A DNA stretch of 64,000 nt from Sphingobacterium mizutaii. Its GTDB lineage: Bacteria; Bacteroidota; Bacteroidia; Sphingobacteriales; Sphingobacteriaceae. The DNA lies in contig NZ_LT906468.1 of NCBI RefSeq assembly GCF_900187125.1, positions 1,426,001 to 1,490,000 on the forward strand, read 5' to 3'. Position 1 is the first letter of the stretch. Every line of letters starts with the position of its first letter. Positions 8,397 through 15,603 of the stretch are shown here, piece after piece. The notes beneath the pieces were generated by a model, which saw only the letters and a program-made list of their open reading frames with translations, was not told the origin of the DNA and searched no databases. Both the position numbers and the translations under genes were made by a program.

Positions 8397-9470
8397 TTAA
8401 TGGATAAGCAATAGTGAAATGCTGACCAGTATCATCAATAATATGGAGAATACAAAGGAATTGACAATGAACACCAAAATCCCTATCAAGATGCTCCTTC
8501 TTTTCCGTGTGGCATAAAAACGATGATGGGCAATAAAGAAATAGATGCCTGCATAGATCATTGCTATGGTATAGATCCAAGTGGAGAGGTGATTGAACCA
8601 GACATAAGCATGAAGGCTAGGTTCAATCAGGTTCATGATCAGGAATAAGGTTGCGATCATGAGCAAGAAGGAAAAATAGTGAAGCGTAAACACGCCATGG
8701 TCGTAATACCACCATTTCTTCTTATTATGGAATAAATAGAGAATAAATGCAAATATCGGAAGATAGAAGAACAGTGCCTTCGGGAAAGTATGCATAAAGA
8801 TCGAAACGAAACTTTGAGCGATTTTATTTAAAGGAACCTGTTTATCCTTCAGTTCGAAGTATTTATTTACGTAAGGCCTGAAAATCTTTCGGATAAAGGA
8901 CGGATTATCGAGGGAGATTGAGTCGTATTCAGCTAAGGAGTTAAAATCAAACAACTTGGTTTTGCTTAAATCTGCATCTGGGTCGTTTTGTATGCTATCC
9001 AATCTAAAGACTCGATCCAATTGCGAATTTAATTTTGAAGAGTCCAGAACGCCATTGCTTCCATTTCCTAAAAGATCCTGATTGATTTCCTTTTTGAGGA
9101 TTTCCTTCTGTAAAGAATCAAGCGACACATTACCTGAATTTTTAGAGTGGCTGTTGGTACCTACGAAGGAAGCAATAAAGAAAGTAACAAAGGAAATGAA
9201 GATATATAGTTTTTCCGGCGGTACATATCCTTGTCTTTTACCAGAGAGGAAGATTTTCGTCAATTTACCTGGATAGAACATCAGGTATTTCATGGTCTTC
9301 CAGAATTGGCCATCGTAATGGGTGAAATCTTCAAAAAAATGGGTGAATAGATAATGAAAAGGCTGTCTGTTTTCCGTGTTTTCCTGTCCGCAATGTGGGC
9401 AGAATCTTTCTTCGACGAAGTGACCGCAATTTAAGCAGGTTTTATCTTCACGTAGTTTTCCGTGGCTCAT
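8397..9470 (-). CDS. DUF3667 membrane protein with N-terminal zinc ribbon
   Basis: 357 residues. The N-terminus has a CxxC...CxxC zinc-ribbon pattern (Cys12, 15, 24, 27; CLNCG and CPHCGQ), then the DUF3667 signature with QPFHYLFTHFFEDF and a TMKYLMFYPG segment, an amphipathic helix region, and a membrane segment near 90-105. A long polar middle part and a C-terminal bundle of about four membrane helices (250-357) follow. Function is unknown; the family is widespread in Bacteroidota. It is divergent from pstS. Confidence 0.85.
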   Translation of the reverse strand: MSHGKLREDKTCLNCGHFVEERFCPHCGQENTENRQPFHYLFTHFFEDFTHYDGQFWKTMKYLMFYPGKLTKIFLSGKRQGYVPPEKLYIFISFVTFFIASFVGTNSHSKNSGNVSLDSLQKEILKKEINQDLLGNGSNGVLDSSKLNSQLDRVFRLDSIQNDPDADLSKTKLFDFNSLAEYDSISLDNPSFIRKIFRPYVNKYFELKDKQVPLNKIAQSFVSIFMHTFPKALFFYLPIFAFILYLFHNKKKWWYYDHGVFTLHYFSFLLMIATLFLIMNLIEPSLHAYVWFNHLSTWIYTIAMIYAGIYFFIAHHRFYATRKRRSILIGILVFIVNSFVFSILLMILVSISLLLIH

Positions 9471-9711
9471 TAATTTGGTTAGTGTTTTGATGCAAAATAT
9501 TAAATTTTATTAAAAAAATAAGATATTCTTCCGATAAAAGATCTTAATAATTCAGGCCCGATGGGAGCGGCTCAAATTCATGGTTAATTTTTCGGTATAA
9601 TAAATTTTCGAAAGTAATTGAAAAAAAATTGGCCAAATACAATAGAATAGAAGCTTATCTTAATGTTAATTTTACAATTCCTTTACACAAAAATATCAAT
9701 ATGCATATTCG

Positions 9712-9745
9712 TTAATATTGGCTTAATAATTTGTTAATTCTTAAT
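9712..9745 (+). promoter_or_regulatory. putative Pho box upstream of pstS
   Basis: TTAAT occurs at 9712, 9723 and 9734, exactly 11 bp apart, with one more at 9741. Direct repeats of about 5-8 bases with an 11-bp period are the hallmark of sites bound by PhoB/SphR-type response regulators. The array ends 16 bp before the pstS ATG. A poor -7 match CATTTTTG follows at 9749-9756. The DNA is AT-rich, so chance cannot be excluded. Confidence 0.5.
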
Positions 9746-9761
9746 TTTCATTTTTGTGGGG

Positions 9762-10637
9762 ATGAGAAATAGTATAATTCGCATTTTCCCAATCCTAACT
9801 TTGTTAGGTACTACATTTTTCTATTCATGTAGTAATAATTCCAACTCCATCAAGATGAAGGGTTCTGATACGGAGGTCAACTTAGCGGTTAATCTTGCAG
9901 AGAAATTCACCAAGCTGGATCCAACTTTCAGTATTGCTATATCTGGGGGAGGATCAGGATTGGGCATTACTTCTTTGATGAATGGTCAGGCCGATATTGC
10001 CAATTCTTCCAGACCACTGTCTGAAGAAGAGGTGCAGCAATTCAAGGACAAAAACATCGATATCAAAACCGTTGTTTTCGCCGAAGATGCTACCGCATTT
10101 ATAGTCCATAAGGATTTGCCGATGGATTCCATAGATGTTGAAACCTTGGCAAAAATCATGGATGGTAGCATAAAAAATTGGTCGGAAGTATCCGAAGTCG
10201 ATTATCCAGTCAATATTTATGGTCGTCAGTCCAGCTCCGGTACCCATTCCTTTGTAAAAAAGAAACTGAAGATTGAATTTGCCAATACGGCAAAGGAGAT
10301 GACAGGTAATGCGCAGATCATTGAAGGGGTCAAAGCCGATAAGACTGGTATTGGTTATGTAGGAGCGGGATATGTTTCTCCCGATCCTCAAGAAGCCCAA
10401 GGGATCAAAATATTAAAAATCAAAAAGGATAAAGCATCCCATTCCATTTCACCTTTGGACCAGGATGCCATCAATAACGGGACTTATTACTTTCAGAGAC
10501 CGTTGTACCAATTTATCCTGACAAAATCTTGGGAAAAGGTACGCCCATTTATCAATTTCGAACGCAGCCCTGCAGGTAGAGTATTGATTGAAGACCATGG
10601 TTATTACATCTTAGAAAATCAAAAAAATGAAATATAG
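9762..10637 (+). CDS. pstS: phosphate ABC transporter substrate-binding lipoprotein
   Basis: 291 residues from the ATG at 9762. It has a signal sequence ending YSC (lipid on Cys23), then the PstS fold with KMKGSDTEVNLAVNLAEKF, SGGGSGLGI, the phosphate-loop-like RQSSSGTHSF near residue 150 and GIGYVGAGYV. It captures phosphate in the periplasm for PstCAB. A GTG two codons upstream is in frame, but ATG fits better because the GTG overlaps the likely -7 box. It overlaps pstC by 11 bp and is first of four genes. Confidence 0.93.
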   Translation: MRNSIIRIFPILTLLGTTFFYSCSNNSNSIKMKGSDTEVNLAVNLAEKFTKLDPTFSIAISGGGSGLGITSLMNGQADIANSSRPLSEEEVQQFKDKNIDIKTVVFAEDATAFIVHKDLPMDSIDVETLAKIMDGSIKNWSEVSEVDYPVNIYGRQSSSGTHSFVKKKLKIEFANTAKEMTGNAQIIEGVKADKTGIGYVGAGYVSPDPQEAQGIKILKIKKDKASHSISPLDQDAINNGTYYFQRPLYQFILTKSWEKVRPFINFERSPAGRVLIEDHGYYILENQKNEI

Positions 10638-11517
10638 AGCAAGATTATCCTTGGACGTTTTTTTCAAATTCGTTTTCAAGGCCACAGGGTTTTTGGTATT
10701 GGCTTTACTGGGCGGGATACTAGCCATGTTGATTTACAATTCCTTTTCATTTTTCTTGGATGTCAAGCCATTGGATTTTATTACAGGTATGGAATGGAAC
10801 CCTACTGGAAAGAATCCCAAATACGGAATGCTTCCATTAATCATTAGTACCACGATCGTAACTTTTGGGGCAATGTTGATTGCCATTCCACTAGGGATTG
10901 GTACAGCTGCCTTTATTGCTGAATATGCAAGTCCGAAGTTGAAGAATTTCTTGAAACCAGCTATTGAAATGCTGGCTGCAATTCCATCGGTGGTTATCGG
11001 TTTCTTAGGAATCGTGGTCGTGAGCCCAGGAATTGCGAGTTTGGCTGATCTTTCCAATGGTTTAAATGCCTTGAATGGTGCCATACTATTGGCAGTAATG
11101 GCTTTACCGACCATTATTACGGTCGCGGAGGATGCTATTCATGCGGTGCCGAAGACTTATAAAGAAGCCAGCTACGGGGTAGGGGCTACTAAATGGCAGA
11201 CCCTTTGCAAAGTGGTTATTCCAGCAGCTGCTCCCGGTATTATTGCCGCCGTGATGCTAGGCGTGGGCCGGGCGATCGGTGAAACCATGACCGTATTGAT
11301 GGCCACAGGTAATGCTTCCATCTTACCAACCAGTATGTTTGATTCCGTGAAAACCATGACCGCAACCATTGCAATTGAAATGGGAGAGGTTCCTTATCAA
11401 ACGACACATTATTTCGCATTATATGCCATTGCAACCGTTTTATTCATTATGACACTTGCGGCAAATATGTTAGGCGAATATTTTATTAACCGATTCAGAA
11501 AATATCATGCAGCGTAG
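10627..11517 (+). CDS. pstC: phosphate ABC transporter permease PstC
   Basis: 296 residues with about six membrane helices and the permease coupling loop EASYGVGATKWQTLCKVVIP near residue 179. PstC and PstA form the channel through the inner membrane. The ATG lies inside the end of pstS (11-bp overlap), and the gene overlaps pstA by another 11 bp, so translational coupling is likely. Confidence 0.93.
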   Translation: MKYRARLSLDVFFKFVFKATGFLVLALLGGILAMLIYNSFSFFLDVKPLDFITGMEWNPTGKNPKYGMLPLIISTTIVTFGAMLIAIPLGIGTAAFIAEYASPKLKNFLKPAIEMLAAIPSVVIGFLGIVVVSPGIASLADLSNGLNALNGAILLAVMALPTIITVAEDAIHAVPKTYKEASYGVGATKWQTLCKVVIPAAAPGIIAAVMLGVGRAIGETMTVLMATGNASILPTSMFDSVKTMTATIAIEMGEVPYQTTHYFALYAIATVLFIMTLAANMLGEYFINRFRKYHAA

Positions 11518-12364
11518 AACACTTAGATTATCAAGTATCATAGAATGGGGTACTTTATTGACCAGTACCTTGTTGGTGTGTTTCTTCCTGGTGGTGGTGA
11601 TTTGGGAGATCGTATCTAAAGGCGCTAGCCAATTATCATGGGATTTTGTAACGAAGGTGCCATCTGATGGTATGACTAAGGGCGGGATCTTAACGCCAGT
11701 GATCGGAACGGTGTTATTGACCTTGATTACGGCCTTATTTTCCATTCCATTTGGCGTTGCCTGTGCCATTTATCTTCAGGAATATGCGGAAGATAGTTGG
11801 TTGACTAGGACCATTCGTGCCTCCATCCGTAACCTTTCAGGGGTTCCATCGATTATTTATGGACTTTTTGGACTGGCATTATTTGTACAGGCCATGCATT
11901 TTGGCACTTCTTTAATTGCTGCCGGATTAACTTTAGGTCTGTTGTCTTTGCCTTATATCATTACTACAACAGAGGAGGCTTTGATGCGTATTCCAAATTC
12001 AACCCGTGAAGCTGCTTTAGCAGTAGGAGCTACGAAATTTGAAACCATCAAAGACGTAATCATTCCTTCTGCCATGTCAGGAATCTTGACCGGTGTGGTA
12101 TTGACCCTGTCCAGGGCTGCAGGGGAAACAGCTCCCATTTTATTTACTGGAGCCGCTTTCTATATCAATGGTACCAGTGCCTATATCAACCAAGAATTTA
12201 TGGCTTTGCCATATCATCTATATATGTTGTCAACCCAGCATCAATCCATTGACGAAGTCCGCCCAATAGCTTATGGAACGGCCCTTGTCTTAATCATTGT
12301 GGTGTTCTTGCTGAACCTGACCGCATTTTATATTCGTTATAAGTACAGAAAAAATGAAAACTAA
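11507..12364 (+). CDS. pstA: phosphate ABC transporter permease PstA
   Basis: 285 residues, six predicted membrane helices and the coupling-loop motif EAALAVGATKFETIKDVIIP near residue 167. It pairs with PstC. GIPS-type signature VPSIIYGLFGLALF near 110 is typical of PstA. It overlaps pstC upstream and pstB downstream by 11 bp each. Confidence 0.93.
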   Translation: MQRRTLRLSSIIEWGTLLTSTLLVCFFLVVVIWEIVSKGASQLSWDFVTKVPSDGMTKGGILTPVIGTVLLTLITALFSIPFGVACAIYLQEYAEDSWLTRTIRASIRNLSGVPSIIYGLFGLALFVQAMHFGTSLIAAGLTLGLLSLPYIITTTEEALMRIPNSTREAALAVGATKFETIKDVIIPSAMSGILTGVVLTLSRAAGETAPILFTGAAFYINGTSAYINQEFMALPYHLYMLSTQHQSIDEVRPIAYGTALVLIIVVFLLNLTAFYIRYKYRKNEN

Positions 12365-13100
12365 GTTATCCGCAGAAAATCTAAACATCAGTTTCGGTAC
12401 CAAGCATGTGCTGAATAATGTCAACGTGCAGTTTGCTGAAAATGAAATTACGGCTTTGATTGGGCCATCAGGATGCGGAAAGAGTACTTTATTGCGTTCT
12501 TTCAATAGAATGCATGACCTTTCGGCTGATGCCAAGATCACAGGATCTTTAAAATTGGAGGACCTAGACCTTTACTCCAGAGCAGTTCCTGTTACGGAAA
12601 TCAGAAAGCGAATCGGGATGGTGTTCCAAAAGGCGAATCCATTTCCTAAAAGTATTTATGAGAATATAGCTTATGGCTTAAAGATCAATAATTTGCCGCA
12701 TGATAAAGCCATTATTGAAAAGGCTTTGCGAGAAGCATTCTTATGGGAAGAGGTGAAGAATGATTTGAAAATGCCTGCAACCAGGTTATCAGGTGGTCAA
12801 CAGCAACGTTTATGTATAGCACGTGCGGTAGCTCTTCGTCCTGAGGTAATTTTGATGGATGAACCGTGTTCGGCATTGGATCCGGTGAGCACCTTGAAAA
12901 TCGAAGAGTTGATCATGCACTTAAAAGAAAAATATACGATTGTCATTGTAACGCATAATATGCAACAGGCGCAACGTATTGCCGACAAAACAGTATTTAT
13001 GTATTTGGGTGAAGTGAAAGAGGAAGGATTGACTAAGCAGATCTTTGGTAATCCTGTCAATGAGGTAACCGCCAATTACATCACAGGCCAATTTGGCTAG
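12354..13100 (+). CDS. pstB: phosphate ABC transporter ATPase PstB
   Basis: 248 residues, complete ABC ATPase: Walker A GPSGCGKST near residue 36, Q-loop in GMVFQKANPFPKS (the NPFPKS run is characteristic of PstB), signature LSGGQQQRL, Walker B VILMDEPCSALDP and switch His in VTHN. It drives phosphate import. It is the last gene of the operon; phoU, which often follows, is absent, and a terminator lies 49 bp downstream. Confidence 0.95.
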   Translation: MKTKLSAENLNISFGTKHVLNNVNVQFAENEITALIGPSGCGKSTLLRSFNRMHDLSADAKITGSLKLEDLDLYSRAVPVTEIRKRIGMVFQKANPFPKSIYENIAYGLKINNLPHDKAIIEKALREAFLWEEVKNDLKMPATRLSGGQQQRLCIARAVALRPEVILMDEPCSALDPVSTLKIEELIMHLKEKYTIVIVTHNMQQAQRIADKTVFMYLGEVKEEGLTKQIFGNPVNEVTANYITGQFG

Positions 13101-13148
13101 TTAGATGAGATATTTTTCCGCTCCGTTTATATATTAAATTATCCTTGC

Positions 13149-13191
13149 GAGAACCTTGATTTGCTTCGGCAGATCAAGGTTCTCCTTTTTT
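13149..13191 (+). terminator. intrinsic terminator of pstSCAB
   Basis: GAGAACCTTGAT 13149-13160 pairs perfectly with ATCAAGGTTCTC 13173-13184, followed by a C and a run of T. Confidence 0.92.
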
Positions 13192-13326
13192 ATGGGCTTA
13201 ATTCTGTTCCTCAGCGACTTATGGAATAAAACAAAAAACATTTATGTTAGGTTTTTGTTAAACTAATAAAACTTTCTTTGAGTTATTAGAATTTAAACTA
13301 TATTTAACCGTTAAAATAATTAAGTT

Positions 13327-13776
13327 ATGAGAAAATTAATCGTTTTTTGTGGTCTTTGTGCCTTGGTCTTCAGTAGCTGTGGCCTGAAGGGATCAGGAGA
13401 AGTTGTCAAAGGACCCCAATTGTTGACCGTTGAATTTGTTGGTCAACAAGATTCTGTAATCCAGAATACCAAAGGAAAAGTGAAGTTGTTTGCGGTTCCA
13501 GCCAATGTGGCCGATGTATCAGCGACTATGATAGATGAGGTAGAATTTGAGGCTGCACAGGTGCCTTTTACAGTGGATTTTGAAATCCCGATGGATCATC
13601 AAACCATGATCAAGCCAGAAGTCCAAGAAGGCGATTCCATTAAATATTATGTTTCTATGGAATGGGATTCCAATGCTGATGGTCAATTGGATTCTTTGGA
13701 TATGGCAATTGATTTTGATAAGCAGTTCCCTGATATCGATATCAACCAATTACACCAACAAGTTTTTCTTAAATAA
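13327..13776 (+). CDS. lipoprotein of unknown function
   Basis: 149 residues with lipobox VFSSC at Cys18. The mature part is rich in beta-type and acidic segments: KGPQLLTVEFVGQQDSVIQN, a VDFEIPMDHQTMI strand and a C-terminal DSNADGQLDSLDMAIDFD stretch that resembles an EF-hand-like calcium loop (DSNADGQLDSLD). It stands alone between the pst terminator and its own terminator. No family recognised; the calcium-loop idea is inference from spacing of acidic residues. Confidence 0.75.
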   Translation: MRKLIVFCGLCALVFSSCGLKGSGEVVKGPQLLTVEFVGQQDSVIQNTKGKVKLFAVPANVADVSATMIDEVEFEAAQVPFTVDFEIPMDHQTMIKPEVQEGDSIKYYVSMEWDSNADGQLDSLDMAIDFDKQFPDIDINQLHQQVFLK

Positions 13777-13821
13777 GGTTGTTTCAATACAAATTTTAGT
13801 TGTTTTTTAAATTTTTTAATT

Positions 13822-13852
13822 AAAGGATTTCCGGAATGGGAATCCTTTTTTT
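13822..13852 (+). terminator. intrinsic terminator after the lipoprotein gene
   Basis: AAAGGATTTCC 13822-13832 pairs with GGGAATCCTTT 13838-13848 with one G-T, followed by T residues. It starts 46 bp after the stop codon. Confidence 0.8.
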
Positions 13853-14203
13853 ATGGGGGAGAGTGGAAGGATAGCGGAGGAAGGAATCCTGGTTCAAATC
13901 AGCGGTCGTATAAAAATCACCAAAATCCTGTGCCGGGTTTCGACTCCGCTAAACCATCGGGATGATTTTGGTCGTCGGGTGAGCGGAGTTATGATGCCCC
14001 TCCACCAGTGGGATGCAAACCTTTTATTTGTTCAATATATGCGGCGGGCGTATGCGATACGCCCCTACGGAATTGTGGGCAAATATAGTCTTGGAGGCCA
14101 CTTTCAAACCCAGATCTTGGTCCATCCGGTGAGTGAGCGGAGCCGAACTCCGCATCCCATTAATCCTGGTTCAAATCGCCGCATAACTGTCGAACCCACA
14201 TTC
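13853..14203. repeat. noncoding repeat island with dispersed-repeat copies
   Basis: No credible gene. AATCCTGGTTCAAATC occurs at 13885-13900 and again at 14162-14177; the second belongs to a longer copy 14109-14177 beginning CCCAGATCTTGG, matching the family at 7731-7840. TGAGCGGAG occurs at 13980 and 14133 as well as in the 7.7-kb copy. The hairpin GGGCGTATGCGATACGCCC lies at 14046-14064. ACCAAAATC (13920) and GATTTTGGT (13963) form another inverted pair. The open frame 13853-14221 is a by-product. Confidence 0.75.
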
Positions 14204-14890
14204 CTACAATATCGTTTTTAAATGTGTCCAGACGTTTTCTGCTAAGATTTGTTGGCCTTCTTTTGTGGGATGGACGCCATCGCCTTGGTTAAGGCTTTGG
14301 ATTCCGGCAACTTTATCGAGCAGAAAGGGCACTAAGGTCATATTCTGTTCTTTGGCTAATTTTGGGAATATGGCTGCAAAATCCTTAAAGTATTGATCGC
14401 CCATGCTTGGTGGGACCATCATACCGGTAAGAACAAGCTTACAATCGGGATAGGCTTTTTTGACTTTGTTGACAATCTCGTTGAGGTTTTGATAAGTGGC
14501 ATCTGGAGATATTCCACGAAGGCCATCATTCGCCCCTAATTCTAGTACGAATACATCAATCTTATCCTTTAAGAGCCAGTCGATCCTATCTTTTCCTCCT
14601 GCAGAGGTTTCACCACTCAGGCCGGCATTGATACAAGTATAGCCTAAACCCAAGGAATCTATTTTTGCCTGGATCAAGGCGGGGAAAGCTTCTGTTTGAT
14701 CATCAAGTCCTAGTCCTGCGGTCAGACTATTACCAAAAAACAAGATACGTTTAGAGCTTTCTGTTTTGGCAGTATCCTGCGATGTGCTGTCTGAAGGAGC
14801 CTGGGAATTCTGCTGTGGACTGGAATTATTGCAAGATGCAAGTAAAAAAACAACGAAAACGGCTGATATTAAGGATTTGATGTGATTCAT
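14204..14890 (-). CDS. SGNH/GDSL esterase, TesA-like, lipoprotein
   Basis: 228 residues. Lipobox LLASC at Cys20, a Ser/Gln/Thr-rich linker to about residue 46, then an SGNH hydrolase: block I FFGNSLTAGLG with Ser55, GLSGE (block II glycine), GAND (block III) and the catalytic Asp-His in DGVHP. It is related to TesA/arylesterase (acyl-CoA thioesterase I, lysophospholipase L1). It is divergent from ybbA-ybbP homologues, an arrangement also seen in E. coli, which supports the family call. Exact substrate unknown. Confidence 0.88.
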   Translation of the reverse strand: MNHIKSLISAVFVVFLLASCNNSSPQQNSQAPSDSTSQDTAKTESSKRILFFGNSLTAGLGLDDQTEAFPALIQAKIDSLGLGYTCINAGLSGETSAGGKDRIDWLLKDKIDVFVLELGANDGLRGISPDATYQNLNEIVNKVKKAYPDCKLVLTGMMVPPSMGDQYFKDFAAIFPKLAKEQNMTLVPFLLDKVAGIQSLNQGDGVHPTKEGQQILAENVWTHLKTIL

Positions 14891-14931
14891 AAAGCTAATT
14901 TAATTAAAAATAATCTATAAATTTATTAGAT

Positions 14932-15603
14932 ATGTCATCTACTATGATCCTACAAGTTCAGCATGTCTTCAAGAATTATCAAATCGGAGACCATAAAATT
15001 CCTGTTTTAAATGATATCAATTTCGAAATAGAAGAAGGTTCTACCGTTTCTATTGTAGGTCCCTCGGGCAGCGGAAAGACAACCTTATTAGGTCTGTGTG
15101 CTGGTCTGGATCAGAGTTCGGAAGGAGACATCATTCTGAACGGAATAAAATTAACGGGTTTGAGCGAAGATAAATTAGCTCAAGTTCGAAATGAGCATGT
15201 TGGCTTTGTTTTCCAGAATTTTCAATTATTGCCGACCCTGACTGCGTTGGAAAACGTATTGGTCCCAATGGAATTGCGGGGCATGAGAAATAAGCAAAAG
15301 GAGGCTTTGGAATTATTGGAAAAGGTAGGGCTTTCTGCCCGTGCGGACCATTACCCCTCACAACTTTCGGGTGGAGAACAGCAGCGGGTATCCTTAGCAA
15401 GGGCTTTTGCCAATAAACCAAAGATTTTATTTGCCGATGAACCAACGGGGAACCTGGATGCGGAGACCAGTGCCATCATTGAAGATATGTTATTCCAATT
15501 GAATAAGGAGTCTGGCACTACCTTGGTTATCGTGACCCACGACTTAGATTTAGCCGCCAAAACACAAAAGATAATTCCAATCAAGGGAGGGAAGATCCAA
15601 TGA
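14932..15603 (+). CDS. ABC transporter ATPase, YbbA/LolD type
   Basis: 223 residues, a full ABC ATPase: Walker A GPSGSGKTT near residue 43, LSGGEQQRV, Walker B ILFADEPTGNLD and VTHD switch. The GNLD extension is typical of the LolD/MacB/FtsE branch. It overlaps the next gene by 4 bp (ATGA), so ATPase and permease are co-translated. With the divergent TesA-like gene it recalls the E. coli tesA-ybbA-ybbP neighbourhood. Function is not established there; export or extraction of a lipid or lipoprotein is a guess. Confidence 0.88.
   Translation: MSSTMILQVQHVFKNYQIGDHKIPVLNDINFEIEEGSTVSIVGPSGSGKTTLLGLCAGLDQSSEGDIILNGIKLTGLSEDKLAQVRNEHVGFVFQNFQLLPTLTALENVLVPMELRGMRNKQKEALELLEKVGLSARADHYPSQLSGGEQQRVSLARAFANKPKILFADEPTGNLDAETSAIIEDMLFQLNKESGTTLVIVTHDLDLAAKTQKIIPIKGGKIQ

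Noticed and set aside
9756..9758. GTG as pstS start
   Set aside because: It overlaps the likely -7 element; the ATG at 9762 gives the same signal peptide without two extra residues.
13853..14221. 122-codon plus-strand frame
   Set aside because: It runs through the repeat island and into the end of the convergent esterase gene.
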